From Chitinophaga sp. CF118 (GTDB lineage Bacteria > Bacteroidota > Bacteroidia > Chitinophagales > Chitinophagaceae), in contig NZ_FOMK01000001.1 of the NCBI RefSeq assembly GCF_900112615.1, forward strand, positions 1,116,001 through 1,180,000: DNA of 64,000 bases, written 5' to 3'. The notes beneath the pieces were generated by a model. The model was given only the letters and a program-made list of their open reading frames with translations, made no database searches and was not told where the DNA came from. The stretch's first letter is position 1. The number at the start of each line of letters is the position of its first letter. Both the position numbers and the translations under genes were made by a program. Positions 19,701 to 29,199 of the stretch are shown here, one piece after another.

Positions 19701-21458
19701 ATGAAGATTTTCTGGAACTATATGCGGCCCCATCGCTGGCTGATATTATTGTCAATGCTGCTGGCCGGAACGGGTCAGATCATGACAATGATAGACCCGA
19801 TGATCTTTGGAAAGATCATTGATAATTATGCGCTACATCCGGATGGCAGACCGGAAAAAGAACTGGTAAAGGGTGTATCTTTCTGGCTGACCGTAGCAAT
19901 AGCGGTAGCCATGGTGGCCAGACTGGCAAGGTCTCTCCAGGATTTCGTTATGCGTAAGATCGTACAGCGCTTTGGTATGCAGGTTTTCAATGATGGTCTC
20001 AAACAAACCCTCCGCTTATCTTTCCAGGAATTTGAAGAACAACGTAGTGGAGAAACTGTAGCGCTGTTACAGAAAGTGCGAACAGATACTGAACGGTTCA
20101 TTAATTCCTTTATCAATATTCTTTTTTCTTCTGCTGTAGGAATTGGCTTCCTGATATGGTATGCTATCAATAAACACTGGGCGCTGGTGCCCGTATTCTT
20201 TTTTGGTGTAGTAGTTCTGGGAACACTTACCGGGATGCTTAGCCGCAAAATGAAAAAAATCCAACGGGCCATCAACAAAGAAACACTGAAGATGTCCGGC
20301 TCCATTACAGAGTCCCTCCGGAATATTGAACTGGTGAAAAGCCTGGGATTGACATTCCCCGAAATACGCCGCCTGCGCACCTTTACGCGAAATATTTATG
20401 ATCTGGAAATGACGAAAGTAAAGCAGGTACGCACTCTTTCCTTTCTGCAGGGCACTACACTCAACCTCTTACGGCAATCTATCCTGTTCATCCTGCTTTG
20501 GCTCATTTTCCATAAAGTATTAAGTACCGGAGAACTGATCACCATGCAGTTCATCTCCACTACCATTTTCATTCCTTTACAGGATCTGGGTAGTATCATC
20601 CTGTTTTACAGGGAAGCTGAAGGCTCCCTCCAATTGTTTGACCAACTGATGAAGAAACCTGTGGAAGAACGCCCTGCCAGTCCGATAGAACTGGGTTTGC
20701 TGGACAGGATCCACTTTTCCGATATCGTTTTCCGGCATCAAACGGCCACACAGAATGCACTGGATGGGATCAGCTTCAATGCAGGGATGGGCGATACGGT
20801 GGCTTTTGTTGGCCCTTCCGGATCCGGAAAATCCACACTAGTAAAATTGCTGTTAGGCTTGTATCAACCGGTTTCGGGCGAGATCTATTTCAATGATATT
20901 CCGTCCAGTGAGATCCGGTATAACCAATTGCGCCGGCAAATAGGATTCGTATCTCAGGATACCCAATTGTTTGCAGGAACAATCCGGGATAACCTCCTGT
21001 TCGTGAAAGCAGATGCTACTAATGAAGAAATGATTGAAGCCTTGAATAAGGCATCCTGCACACAATTACTTGCCCGTTCTCCCAATGGTCTTAATACCGT
21101 ACTGGGAGAAGGAGGATTAAAATTATCCGGTGGAGAAAAACAACGGATCTCCATTGCACGGGCACTGATACGTCACCCACGGCTTCTTATCTTTGATGAA
21201 GCCACATCTGCACTCGATTCCCTTACAGAAGAAGCTATTACCGATACGGTACGTAATATCTCCGCCCGCAGGGAACAAATCAATATCCTTATTGCTCACC
21301 GGCTGTCCACGATCATGCATGCAGATACAATTTATGTACTGGAAAAAGGGAAAGTTGTGGAAACGGGTAGCCACAGCGAATTATTGGAAATAAAGGGCCT
21401 CTATTATGCCATGTGGAGACAACAAATAGGCGAACGTAGAAATATCCCGACAAACTGA
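19701..21458 (+). CDS. ABC exporter, fused permease and ATPase
   Basis: A 585-residue half-transporter of the MsbA/multidrug type. The six-span membrane domain covers about residues 15-310, and the nucleotide-binding domain residues 335-580 with Walker A GPSGSGKSTLVK, the signature LSGGEKQRIS, Walker B LLIFDEATSALDS and the switch His in IAHRLSTI. It should work as a homodimer exporting a lipid or hydrophobic compound. The start ATG (MKIFWNYMRPHRW) directly precedes the first helix. The next gene begins 16 bases after its stop but has its own -7-like box. Substrate unknown. Confidence 0.93.
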   Translation: MKIFWNYMRPHRWLILLSMLLAGTGQIMTMIDPMIFGKIIDNYALHPDGRPEKELVKGVSFWLTVAIAVAMVARLARSLQDFVMRKIVQRFGMQVFNDGLKQTLRLSFQEFEEQRSGETVALLQKVRTDTERFINSFINILFSSAVGIGFLIWYAINKHWALVPVFFFGVVVLGTLTGMLSRKMKKIQRAINKETLKMSGSITESLRNIELVKSLGLTFPEIRRLRTFTRNIYDLEMTKVKQVRTLSFLQGTTLNLLRQSILFILLWLIFHKVLSTGELITMQFISTTIFIPLQDLGSIILFYREAEGSLQLFDQLMKKPVEERPASPIELGLLDRIHFSDIVFRHQTATQNALDGISFNAGMGDTVAFVGPSGSGKSTLVKLLLGLYQPVSGEIYFNDIPSSEIRYNQLRRQIGFVSQDTQLFAGTIRDNLLFVKADATNEEMIEALNKASCTQLLARSPNGLNTVLGEGGLKLSGGEKQRISIARALIRHPRLLIFDEATSALDSLTEEAITDTVRNISARREQINILIAHRLSTIMHADTIYVLEKGKVVETGSHSELLEIKGLYYAMWRQQIGERRNIPTN

Positions 21459-21459
21459 T

Positions 21460-21467
21460 TATTTTTG
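21460..21467 (+). promoter_or_regulatory. Candidate -7 box TATTTTTG
   Basis: TATTTTTG matches the Bacteroidota -7 consensus TAnnTTTG. It lies in the 16-base gap after the ABC exporter stop and ends seven bases before the ATG of the TPR regulator, so a transcript from here would be nearly leaderless. No clear -33 box was found. Confidence 0.35.
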
Positions 21468-21474
21468 TTCCAAG

Positions 21475-23397
21475 ATGCCAATTATTCGTAAACGTTATTT
21501 TCTGGGGATTATCCTCTTATTGTCATGTCATTCACTGAAAGCACAGTCTATACTCATAGACTCCCTGAAAGAGATTCTTGCAAAGAAAGAAACGACGGTG
21601 GAAACCCGGATCATGACAACAGCACAACTGGGCCGGATAACCGGGGGCAGTGATCCGAAAACAGCTATCGGAATGGAACAACAGGCCCTTGCAATGAGCA
21701 ATGGCTTAAAAGACAAGCAGTACAAGGCCTTCGTCTACGGATGCCTGATACACCTTTATGCACTGAATGATAGTATGCAACTGGCAGGAAAAGCCGCGGA
21801 TAGTGCTGTATGGTATGCAGACAAAACAGATAATAACATCACAAAAGGGTTTGTATGGTTCCGCAAAGGATGGCTACAGATGCTGACAGATCAGCCCGAC
21901 AGTGCCGTCAATGACTTATTGCAGGCATTACGCTATCTGGAAAAACAACATGCATATAACTACGAGAGCAATATCTATTATTTTTTAGCAGGCATTTACG
22001 GCGACTGGAAAAACTCAGAGAACGAATTAAAATATGCCCGCTTATGTTTACAGAAAGGCCTGCTCTCGCAAAAACCAGATGAGATCTGCATGGCTTATCA
22101 GGCATTAGGCAGCTACTTCATCATAACATACCGCGAAAATAATAAAGACAGTCGTTTACTGGATTCTGTACTTTACTATAACAGGCTGGCACTCGCCACA
22201 GGACAAGCACAAAAACAACGGTTAATCAGTCCCAGTACTCTCTCTTTAATAGCATTAAATACAGCTAATTCTTATGGAGAATTTTATCCTGATAAAAAAG
22301 ACAGTGCTATAAAATATATTAACATTGCGCTTGCATTAGGTAAAGAAACAGGGCAGCAGGAAATCGTTGCCAGTTGTTACGGACTATTGAGTGATTATGC
22401 TGTACAGGAAGGTAATTATAATGATGCAGAAGTATTCCTGAATCTAAGCCTTATAGCAATAGAAAGTTTTCCTTTAGGAAGCAGTCTTACCAAAGCAAAG
22501 ATCATGCAGGCAATGGCTAAAGTGGCAGAGAAAAAAGGAAACAACGCACAGGCACTGCTCTTCTACAAACAATATATCGACTATTATAAAACAGCCTTTG
22601 ATGCACAGCAACAGGCAACTGCTAAAAAATTTGAGACGCAATATGAGTCTGAGAAAAGAGAAAAAGAACTGGCATTATTACAGCAACGTGCAGCCTTCAA
22701 CAAACAACTAAACTTCTTTTATATCTCACTGGCAGTAGCGGCATTGCTCGCACTGATCTTCTTTTTCCGCGCCTATCATTTCCGGCTCAGAGCGTCTCTG
22801 CAAAAACAACAACTGCTCACGAAACAACATGAGGAAGCTAATCTTCAGTCATTGCTGAATGAAACCAAAGCCAAACAACTGGAGCTTGAAAATCATGAAG
22901 CACAATTACAATTACAGTTACAGGCAGAAGCTACTGCAAGACTGGAAGCAGAGCAACTCCTGTTGCAGGAGCGGCAGGAACGCCTGCAGAACGAACTACT
23001 GGCAGGCGCTCTGCAGGTAGAAGAAAAAAATGAACTGCTGCAAACATTACAGAAAAAGATCACTACTCATAATAGTACAGATCCCGTACTCCGGCAAATG
23101 GATCGTATTATTACTGACAGTCGTAAGATGGATGAGGAGTTTGAATCTACGAAATCTGACTTTGCAGATATTCATCCGGAATTCATTACACGTTTACAGG
23201 AAAAAGCAGGCGAAACGCTTACCAGACTGGATCTTAAATATTGTGCTTATATCAGGATGGGGTTATCAAATAAAGAGATTGCCAACAGGCTGGCAGTAGA
23301 AGCCAAAAGTATTCGTATGGCCAGATACAGGCTAAAGCAAAAACTGAATTTGCAAAAAGATGATAGCCTGGATATGTTTTTAAGTACAGTGGTGTAA
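21475..23397 (+). CDS. TPR-repeat, membrane-anchored LuxR-type transcription regulator
   Basis: A 640-residue regulator of a type common in Bacteroidota. After a signal peptide (cut near SLKAQS) comes a periplasmic stretch of tetratricopeptide-like helices (about residues 40-385), one membrane span (FFYISLAVAALLALIFFFRA, about 415-435), a long Gln/Glu/Leu-rich coiled coil (about 440-540), and a C-terminal helix-turn-helix (LTRLDLKYCAYIRMGLSNKE, then IANRLAVEAKSIRMARYRLK). It presumably senses something in the envelope and switches genes directly. No kinase or receiver domain is seen. The neighbours do not reveal its targets. Confidence 0.85.
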   Translation: MPIIRKRYFLGIILLLSCHSLKAQSILIDSLKEILAKKETTVETRIMTTAQLGRITGGSDPKTAIGMEQQALAMSNGLKDKQYKAFVYGCLIHLYALNDSMQLAGKAADSAVWYADKTDNNITKGFVWFRKGWLQMLTDQPDSAVNDLLQALRYLEKQHAYNYESNIYYFLAGIYGDWKNSENELKYARLCLQKGLLSQKPDEICMAYQALGSYFIITYRENNKDSRLLDSVLYYNRLALATGQAQKQRLISPSTLSLIALNTANSYGEFYPDKKDSAIKYINIALALGKETGQQEIVASCYGLLSDYAVQEGNYNDAEVFLNLSLIAIESFPLGSSLTKAKIMQAMAKVAEKKGNNAQALLFYKQYIDYYKTAFDAQQQATAKKFETQYESEKREKELALLQQRAAFNKQLNFFYISLAVAALLALIFFFRAYHFRLRASLQKQQLLTKQHEEANLQSLLNETKAKQLELENHEAQLQLQLQAEATARLEAEQLLLQERQERLQNELLAGALQVEEKNELLQTLQKKITTHNSTDPVLRQMDRIITDSRKMDEEFESTKSDFADIHPEFITRLQEKAGETLTRLDLKYCAYIRMGLSNKEIANRLAVEAKSIRMARYRLKQKLNLQKDDSLDMFLSTVV

Positions 23398-23448
23398 TCC
23401 CTGTGGGGGCATGGTTTTTGGGCTCACATCCTGTAAAATCATTCTTCT

Positions 23449-24792
23449 ATGGAACTGATGAGACACCTTGCACTTAACATCCCCGATACTTCAAAACCCA
23501 GGGTAGTAATCATAGGCGCAGGCTTTGGAGGACTGAATACCGCCATGGGCCTATCCGATGAGAAATTCCAGGTGGTCCTTTTTGATAAACACAACTACCA
23601 TACTTTTCAACCTTTGCTCTACCAGGTAGCATCTGCGGGCTTACAGGCCGATTCTATTGCCGGTCCACTCCGTAACCTGTTCCATAAAAGAAAGGATGTC
23701 CACTTCCGGATGTTGAAAGTACAGGCAATAGATCCTGCTGCCAATACAATTAATACCAGCGCAGGTGATTTGAAATATGATTACCTCATCATTTCCGGCG
23801 GAGCCAAAACCAATTACTTTGGTAATGAAAATGTGCAACGATTCACTTCTGCCTTAAAAACTATTCCCGATGCACTCAATCTGCGCAGCCAGCTCATGCA
23901 GTTGTTTGAGTGGGCCAGTTTGAATGCAGATCCAAATATTGCCGACCATTTACTCAACTTTGTTTTGATCGGCGCAGGCCCCACAGGTGTGGAAATGGCC
24001 GGGGCATTGTCTGAACTGAAAAGACATATCCTTCATAAAGATTATCCCAGGCTGGACTTCACCAAAATGAGGATTTACCTGCTGGATGGCCTTGACCGGG
24101 TGTTGCCTCCCATGTCGGCCAAAGCCAGTGCGCGTGCGCAACGTGATCTTGAAAAAATGGGGGTGATCATCCGGCTCAATACAATGGTACAGGATTACGA
24201 TGGAGAAACAGTAAGGATCAAAGATGGAGAATCTATCAAATCATTCTGTGTGATATGGTCTGCCGGCGTAACCGGAGAAACTATGCCCGGTTTACCGAAA
24301 GAATGGGCGGAACGCGGACGGTTGTTAACGGATTCCAACTGCCGTATCATAGGCAGTTCCAATGTTTTCGCCATTGGTGATATTGCCCTTATGAAGCAGG
24401 AAAAATATCCTAAAGGACATCCTGGGATGGCGCAACCTGCAATACAAATGGGGAAATACCTGGCCAAAAACCTGTGGGCCCTACATCAGCAGCAACCCAT
24501 AAAACCGTTTAATTATTTCGATAAAGGCTCGCTGGCAACTATTGGCAGGGGTAAAGCTGTGGCAGACCTTCCCGGGAATATTTTTTTTGGAGGAAGGATA
24601 GCCTGGTATATCTGGCTGTTCGTACATATCAGTTTCCTGGTCACTTTCCGGAATAAATTACTTGTACTGACCAACTGGATATGGAACCTGTTCACTTATG
24701 ATAAAGGCAACAGGCTAATCATAAGGCCATACATCCGGAAAGGCGATGAACGGGCAAAAGAAGTATTTAATAATAATGAGAGTGGTAGCTAA
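23449..24792 (+). CDS. ndh: Type II NADH dehydrogenase
   Basis: A 447-residue flavoprotein oxidoreductase. It has an N-terminal FAD-binding Rossmann motif (VVIIGAGFGGLNTAMGL), a second NADH-binding motif (VLIGAGPTGVEMAGALSEL near residue 180), the conserved FAIGDIALM and AQPAIQMGKYLAKNL regions, and a C-terminal hydrophobic/aromatic segment (WYIWLFVHISFLVTFRNKLL) that should attach it to the membrane. It passes electrons from NADH to quinone without pumping protons. The start at MELMRHL is the only nearby ATG. It is transcribed with the same polarity as, but separate from, the genes on either side. Confidence 0.9.
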   Translation: MELMRHLALNIPDTSKPRVVIIGAGFGGLNTAMGLSDEKFQVVLFDKHNYHTFQPLLYQVASAGLQADSIAGPLRNLFHKRKDVHFRMLKVQAIDPAANTINTSAGDLKYDYLIISGGAKTNYFGNENVQRFTSALKTIPDALNLRSQLMQLFEWASLNADPNIADHLLNFVLIGAGPTGVEMAGALSELKRHILHKDYPRLDFTKMRIYLLDGLDRVLPPMSAKASARAQRDLEKMGVIIRLNTMVQDYDGETVRIKDGESIKSFCVIWSAGVTGETMPGLPKEWAERGRLLTDSNCRIIGSSNVFAIGDIALMKQEKYPKGHPGMAQPAIQMGKYLAKNLWALHQQQPIKPFNYFDKGSLATIGRGKAVADLPGNIFFGGRIAWYIWLFVHISFLVTFRNKLLVLTNWIWNLFTYDKGNRLIIRPYIRKGDERAKEVFNNNESGS

Positions 24793-24946
24793 TTCCCAGA
24801 CTCATGACATGATGTTTGCAGGTTAATTAACGAATTGTTTAACTAGTTATTAACCTTATTACATGAGCAATCGCATAATTTGCTTTTGCATAGAAAGTAG
24901 CCACTGCAGCTTTTTATTGATTTGTTTTCATAACGTGGAAGTATAT

Positions 24947-24978
24947 AACGATTGCCTTTCCAGGCAGTCGTTTTTTTT
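24947..24978 (+). terminator. Intrinsic terminator between ndh and xseA
   Basis: AACGATTGCCT and AGGCAGTCGTT (one G-T wobble, loop TTCC) followed by a run of T residues ending at 24978. It ends the ndh transcript 155 bases after its stop; the T-run then merges with the -33 region of the xseA promoter. Confidence 0.8.
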
Positions 24979-25003
24979 GCACAGATGATAAAACGTACCT
25001 TTG
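24976..25003 (+). promoter_or_regulatory. xseA promoter (TTTG / TACCTTTG)
   Basis: TTTG (24976-24979) and TACCTTTG (24996-25003) fit the Bacteroidota -33 and -7 boxes, 16 bases apart. Transcription would begin around 25010, just before the GTG at 25013, which is why that codon is taken as the xseA start. Confidence 0.5.
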
Positions 25004-25012
25004 CACCAGTAC

Positions 25013-26452
25013 GTGAATACAAATCCATACATAACATTATCGCAATTAACCGCGGCTATCCAGGGCACTATCAGAAATGCCTTTAACGGAAAAAGTTTCT
25101 GGGTGATAGCTGATATTACCGGTCACTCTTATTATCCGGCCAAAGGGTTTCATTTTTTCGACCTGGTAGAAAAGGATCCGCATACACATCAGCTGACAGC
25201 TAAGATCCAGGCAAACGCCTGGAGCCAGGGGACTGCGCGCATTGCCGAATTTGAACGTGTTACCGGGCAGCGTTTTGGAAATGATCTGCACCTGTTGATA
25301 AGAGTATCAGTAGAATATCATCCCCTGTATGGATTAAAACTATCATTACAGGATATTGATACCAGTTTTACCAGGGGGCAGTTGGAACAACAAAAACAGG
25401 CTACCCTGTTACGTCTTGTGACAGAGTGCAGTGATATTGTCCGAAAAACAGCAGATGGCTATTTCACCCGTAATAAATCTTTGCTGATGAAGTCTGTGAT
25501 CCAACGCATTGCCGTGATCACCTCTTCTTCTGCAGCAGGTTTTGGAGACTTCAGAAAATCGTTGCAGAATAACATCTATGGGTATACTTTTTACATGGAT
25601 AATTACTTCACTACGGTACAGGGTGAGGCCAATGTAGCACAGGTATGTGCCCAGCTGGAAGCAATCAGGGCATCCGGTAAAATATACGATACGGTAGTAA
25701 TCATTCGTGGTGGTGGTGCTCAAACAGATCTACTGCTTTTTGAGAAGTTTGAAATAGGGAAAGCAGTAGCAGGCTTTCATATTCCCATCATAGCGGGTAT
25801 TGGTCATGAGATCAATGAAACCATCACAGACCTGATGGCACATACATCTGTTAAAACGCCCACTATGGCAGCGGAAATGATCATTTCCCATAACCGCTCT
25901 TTTGAAGATGCCCTGCTCAAAGAGCAACGGAATATCATTATCCGAATGCAGCAAATGGTATCCGGCCGGCAACAGCAATTATCGTCCCTGCATGCGCATA
26001 TCGTGAACCGTTCCCGCGATGTGCTGACAGAATATAAAGAAGGATTAAGCCAGTGCCGGCAGGTGATTCCGCAGGCAGCCAGGCATTTGCTGCTCCGGCA
26101 ACGTTCTGCTATGACGCAGCTATCGGGCCAACTGCTGGCAAAACCCGGACAGGTAACAGCGGGACGCCTGCAGGAACTCATACACATACAACAGCATATC
26201 CAGGTTTTTGCCCGCAAACTATTGCAGCAAAAACAACAGCAATTACAACATCATGCTACTGTAATCAGGATCATGAGCCCCGCAGCCCTGCTACGCAAAG
26301 GCTTTGCAATGGTATATCACAATGGACAGATTGTTACCGGTGCTGCCGCATTGGAAACAGGAGACTCCATTACCGTACAACTGGCAGATGCCGCCGTACA
26401 TGCTACAATCACTTCAAAAACAATTATCGATGGAAACGAGTCTGACATATGA
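25013..26452 (+). CDS. xseA: Exodeoxyribonuclease VII large subunit
   Basis: A 479-residue large subunit of exonuclease VII, which degrades single-stranded DNA from both ends to oligonucleotides in the cytoplasm. The N-terminal OB-fold (FWVIADITGHSYYPAKGFHF) is followed by the catalytic domain with SSAAGFGDFR, the conserved IIRGGG motif and a DxxAHTSVKTPTMAAE stretch, then a long coiled region that binds XseB copies, ending in LRKGFAMVYHNGQIV. The frame is open from a TTG at 25001, but that TTG overlaps the -7 box, so GTG 25013 is preferred. The gene overlaps xseB by 23 bases, giving translational coupling. Confidence 0.93.
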   Translation: MNTNPYITLSQLTAAIQGTIRNAFNGKSFWVIADITGHSYYPAKGFHFFDLVEKDPHTHQLTAKIQANAWSQGTARIAEFERVTGQRFGNDLHLLIRVSVEYHPLYGLKLSLQDIDTSFTRGQLEQQKQATLLRLVTECSDIVRKTADGYFTRNKSLLMKSVIQRIAVITSSSAAGFGDFRKSLQNNIYGYTFYMDNYFTTVQGEANVAQVCAQLEAIRASGKIYDTVVIIRGGGAQTDLLLFEKFEIGKAVAGFHIPIIAGIGHEINETITDLMAHTSVKTPTMAAEMIISHNRSFEDALLKEQRNIIIRMQQMVSGRQQQLSSLHAHIVNRSRDVLTEYKEGLSQCRQVIPQAARHLLLRQRSAMTQLSGQLLAKPGQVTAGRLQELIHIQQHIQVFARKLLQQKQQQLQHHATVIRIMSPAALLRKGFAMVYHNGQIVTGAAALETGDSITVQLADAAVHATITSKTIIDGNESDI

Positions 26453-26636
26453 AGCAGCCTATAAAGAGCTGCAGGAAATAGCCCGGGAGATAGAAACAGA
26501 GTCTGTATCTGTCGACGTACTGGCTGCCAGAGTGAAACGCGCCTCAGAACTTATTACCTTCTGTCAAACCCGGCTACGTGCCACTGAGGCAGAAGTAGAG
26601 AACATTATCCAGCAAATGGAGCATAAAACTATTTAA
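26430..26636 (+). CDS. xseB: Exodeoxyribonuclease VII small subunit
   Basis: A 68-residue small subunit starting METSLTYEAAYKELQEI and ending LRATEAEVENIIQQME; the first part matches the XseB pattern of two helices (YEEA...LEEIV.. type) and the size is normal. Several XseB copies line the coiled region of XseA to form the active nuclease. The ATG at 26430 lies inside xseA, 23 bases before its stop; longer in-frame starts would run further into xseA and give non-XseB sequence. Confidence 0.92.
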   Translation: METSLTYEAAYKELQEIAREIETESVSVDVLAARVKRASELITFCQTRLRATEAEVENIIQQMEHKTI

Positions 26637-26651
26637 TTTTTTAAGCAGCCT

Positions 26652-26676
26652 GCGCCACACATCCCCAGTGTGGCGC
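26652..26676 (+). repeat. Hairpin after xseB
   Basis: Perfect nine-base arms GCGCCACAC (26652-26660) and GTGTGGCGC (26668-26676), seven-base loop, 15 bases after the xseB stop. It has no T-run on the plus strand, so it may act only as a weak or rho-assisted terminator. The rest of the 230-base gap to the efflux operon is AT-rich. Confidence 0.55.
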
Positions 26677-26866
26677 CACACACAACACATTATAAATCAA
26701 ACATTTCTACTACATTATTTGTTAATCCCTCTGATAATAACGCGTAATAAAGTTTAATTTTTAAATTAAAAACGGGTTAAAATCATGCCTGCATATTCTC
26801 TGGCTTATAACCATTGTTAACCTTTGTGTTGGAATTATAAATAAAACCGCGGACAAACAACATCTC

Positions 26867-28123
26867 ATGAAGCGAACGATTGTCATGGCTGTAGTAACAT
26901 TGATACTCTCCTGTATCCAACATGTTACCAACGCCCAAACAACCTACACTTTGGCAGCAGCAATAGATACTGCCAGATTAAGCAGCCCTGTGTTAAAAGC
27001 GCGCTATATGAATATTGGCGCCTCACAGGCAGATGTTATTACAGCCAAACTAAGGCCCAATCCCAATCTGAACAATCAGACCCTGCAACTGATCAGCTCC
27101 GATCATTTTGCTCCAGATACCAGATGGTCATCGAAAGATAACCGGCAGGTATGGTACCAGGTAACCAAACCAATTCAATGGCCCAACCAACGTAAGTATA
27201 AGATTGAAACGGCCAACAAGGATGTAGTTCTTGCGAACAATGCCTACCAGGAAGATGTAAGGAACCTCTCTCTGCAGGTAGGTAGTAGCTGGATCACCTG
27301 CTGGGTTTTAAAAAAACGGCTGGCACTGTTGAATGATAGTAAAAGCAACCTGGATACATTGGTAAAAATCAACGAACTCCGGTACAAAAACCAGGTAATT
27401 ACCCAAACAGATCTGTCAAGGACCAGGGTATTACTGGATCAATACAACTTACAACTAAGCGTATTTGCGCAGGACTACCAGAACGAACTGCAAAACCTAC
27501 AACTGCTCACTGGTACTACTGGCAATGTAGATGTTGATACCAGCAGCCTGGTACAAACAATTTCACCCTCAGCTGCGCTGGATAGCCTGATTTCTCAAAC
27601 CATGGAAAACCGCACGGACGTGGTATTGGCAAAGAACAACATTGATGAACGCAGTAGCAACATCAAGTTCCAGAAAGCTATGGCAGTTCCTCAGCCGCAG
27701 CTGGGAGTGATCTACAATCCACAGAACTCGGTGCCTTACATCGGATTCTATGGTTCTATAGACCTCCCCTTTTTTAACAGGAATCAGGGCCAAATCAAAA
27801 AAGCACATATCCAGCAGGAACAGGCCGAACAGGAATTATCTGCTACCCGCCGGCAAGCGCAGGCAGATGTAGCAACGTCCTACAAAACCTACCAGGTGCA
27901 GAAACAGAATATCAAAAAATATGAAGGTATTCTGCAACAATCACAACAGATCCTGGACAATGTAAAATATTCTTACCTGCGTGGTGGTACAACTATCATC
28001 GATTTTCTCGATGCCCAGCGCAACTGGTATGATACGCGCCTGCTTTACTATGATGCCTTACAGACATACTACCAGAGTTACATACAATTATTATTCGCCA
28101 CCGGCCTTATAAATCAATTATAA
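26867..28123 (+). CDS. TolC-family outer-membrane channel of an RND efflux system
   Basis: A 418-residue outer-membrane efflux protein (signal peptide ending near VTNAQT). Two OEP-type halves are visible, each with long helices: AIDTARLSSPVLKARYMNIG at the start of the first and DSLISQTMENRTDVVLAKNN at the start of the second; conserved GIGGTTIIDFLDAQRNW-like text appears as RGGTTIIDFLDAQRNWYDTR near residue 380. It forms the trimeric channel for the adaptor and pump encoded downstream, and lies one base before the adaptor gene. It resembles CzcC/CusC. Confidence 0.9.
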   Translation: MKRTIVMAVVTLILSCIQHVTNAQTTYTLAAAIDTARLSSPVLKARYMNIGASQADVITAKLRPNPNLNNQTLQLISSDHFAPDTRWSSKDNRQVWYQVTKPIQWPNQRKYKIETANKDVVLANNAYQEDVRNLSLQVGSSWITCWVLKKRLALLNDSKSNLDTLVKINELRYKNQVITQTDLSRTRVLLDQYNLQLSVFAQDYQNELQNLQLLTGTTGNVDVDTSSLVQTISPSAALDSLISQTMENRTDVVLAKNNIDERSSNIKFQKAMAVPQPQLGVIYNPQNSVPYIGFYGSIDLPFFNRNQGQIKKAHIQQEQAEQELSATRRQAQADVATSYKTYQVQKQNIKKYEGILQQSQQILDNVKYSYLRGGTTIIDFLDAQRNWYDTRLLYYDALQTYYQSYIQLLFATGLINQL

Positions 28124-28124
28124 T

Positions 28125-29135
28125 ATGCAACGCATCACCGGATATTTTTTAGTGACATCTCTCCTGCTGGCGGGATGTGGCCATAAGGAACAAAAAAGTA
28201 CAGTAACGGATGACCCTGGTCCAACTATTACCAACAACGGGCAACTGATCACTTTCCCTGATACTGCGTCTTCCAACTTTTTTACGGTGGAGCTGGTAGG
28301 TGATTCTACACTCAGTGGAACATTACGTGCTCCCGGAAAAGTAGGAGCTACTATCATCCGCTCTCAGGAAGGTGGACAAAACATTGTATTGTTCGACAAT
28401 CCAGACCTGGAAAGTGATTATTCACAACTGATTCAGCATAAGGTTAACATCAATCATATCCAGGAGATCAATATCAAACAACGGAAAATAGAATTGGACC
28501 GCACACAGGATCTGTACGATCACGGCGCTGCCAGCGGGAAGGATATCCTCGAAGCCAAGTCCAACCTGGCTGTGGAGCAGACGAACCTGGCTAATGAAAA
28601 AACACAGCTGATAGAACATGAATCCAGCCTGAAAGCGGCAGGATTTGATCCGGAAGGATTACGCAATACAGCTCCTGGCAACGCCTATATCATCTGTGAT
28701 ATACCGGAAAATCAGTTGAGCAATGTCAGCAAAGGCTCTCCCTGCACCATCACATTATCATCTTTTCCCAATACACCATTCTCCGGTCATGTAGAAGCGA
28801 TTGCTGATGTGATAGATAATGTTACCCGCATGGTAAAAATGCGTATCCGCCTGGCTAGTCCGGATAGTAACATACGCGCCGGCATGTTTGCCCTCGTTAC
28901 TTTCAACGTAAAAGGAGACAGTAAAGATATTAACGTAAACAAAGATGCACTGCTTACCTCCGATGGACAGAACTACGTTTTTGTAAAAACTTCCGCAAAT
29001 GTTTTTGAAAGACGTGAAGTACACACAGGACAACAGATAGGAGACCGCATAGCCGTTTACAGTGGCCTGAAGAACGGGGACAATGTAGTGGTGCGAGGAG
29101 TGATGCAACTTAAAGGTTTAAGCTTCGGATACTGA
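28125..29135 (+). CDS. RND efflux periplasmic adaptor lipoprotein
   Basis: A 336-residue membrane-fusion protein. A lipobox (LLLAGC) gives a lipid-anchored Cys17. The helical hairpin is seen at about residues 105-180 (QRKIELDRTQDLYDHGAASG), flanked by a lipoyl-like region and followed by beta-barrel and membrane-proximal parts (ENQLSNVSKGSPCTITLSSF, VKMRIRLASPDSNIRAGMFA). It bridges the CzcA-type pump and the outer-membrane channel. The gene begins one base after the channel gene. No Met/His metal-binding N-terminal extension of the CusB type is obvious. Confidence 0.9.
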   Translation: MQRITGYFLVTSLLLAGCGHKEQKSTVTDDPGPTITNNGQLITFPDTASSNFFTVELVGDSTLSGTLRAPGKVGATIIRSQEGGQNIVLFDNPDLESDYSQLIQHKVNINHIQEINIKQRKIELDRTQDLYDHGAASGKDILEAKSNLAVEQTNLANEKTQLIEHESSLKAAGFDPEGLRNTAPGNAYIICDIPENQLSNVSKGSPCTITLSSFPNTPFSGHVEAIADVIDNVTRMVKMRIRLASPDSNIRAGMFALVTFNVKGDSKDINVNKDALLTSDGQNYVFVKTSANVFERREVHTGQQIGDRIAVYSGLKNGDNVVVRGVMQLKGLSFGY

Positions 29136-29152
29136 TCTTAAATCATCTGATA

Positions 29153-29171
29153 AAGCTGAATGATTCAGCTT
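29153..29171. repeat. 19-base palindrome between adaptor and DUF190 genes
   Basis: AAGCTGAAT-G-ATTCAGCTT, in the 64-base gap after the adaptor stop. The text AGCTTCGGAtactGAT at the adaptor stop codon is nearly repeated about 47 bases later (AGCTTCGGAcattGAT), so this gap seems to contain a small duplication of the end of the adaptor gene. Confidence 0.45.
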
Positions 29172-29199
29172 CGGACATTGATATTACAAACCATACAAC

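Noticed and set aside
26053..26445. Open frame inside xseA in another frame
   Set aside because: Repetitive Thr/Ala text of an overlapping frame; xseA is conserved across it.
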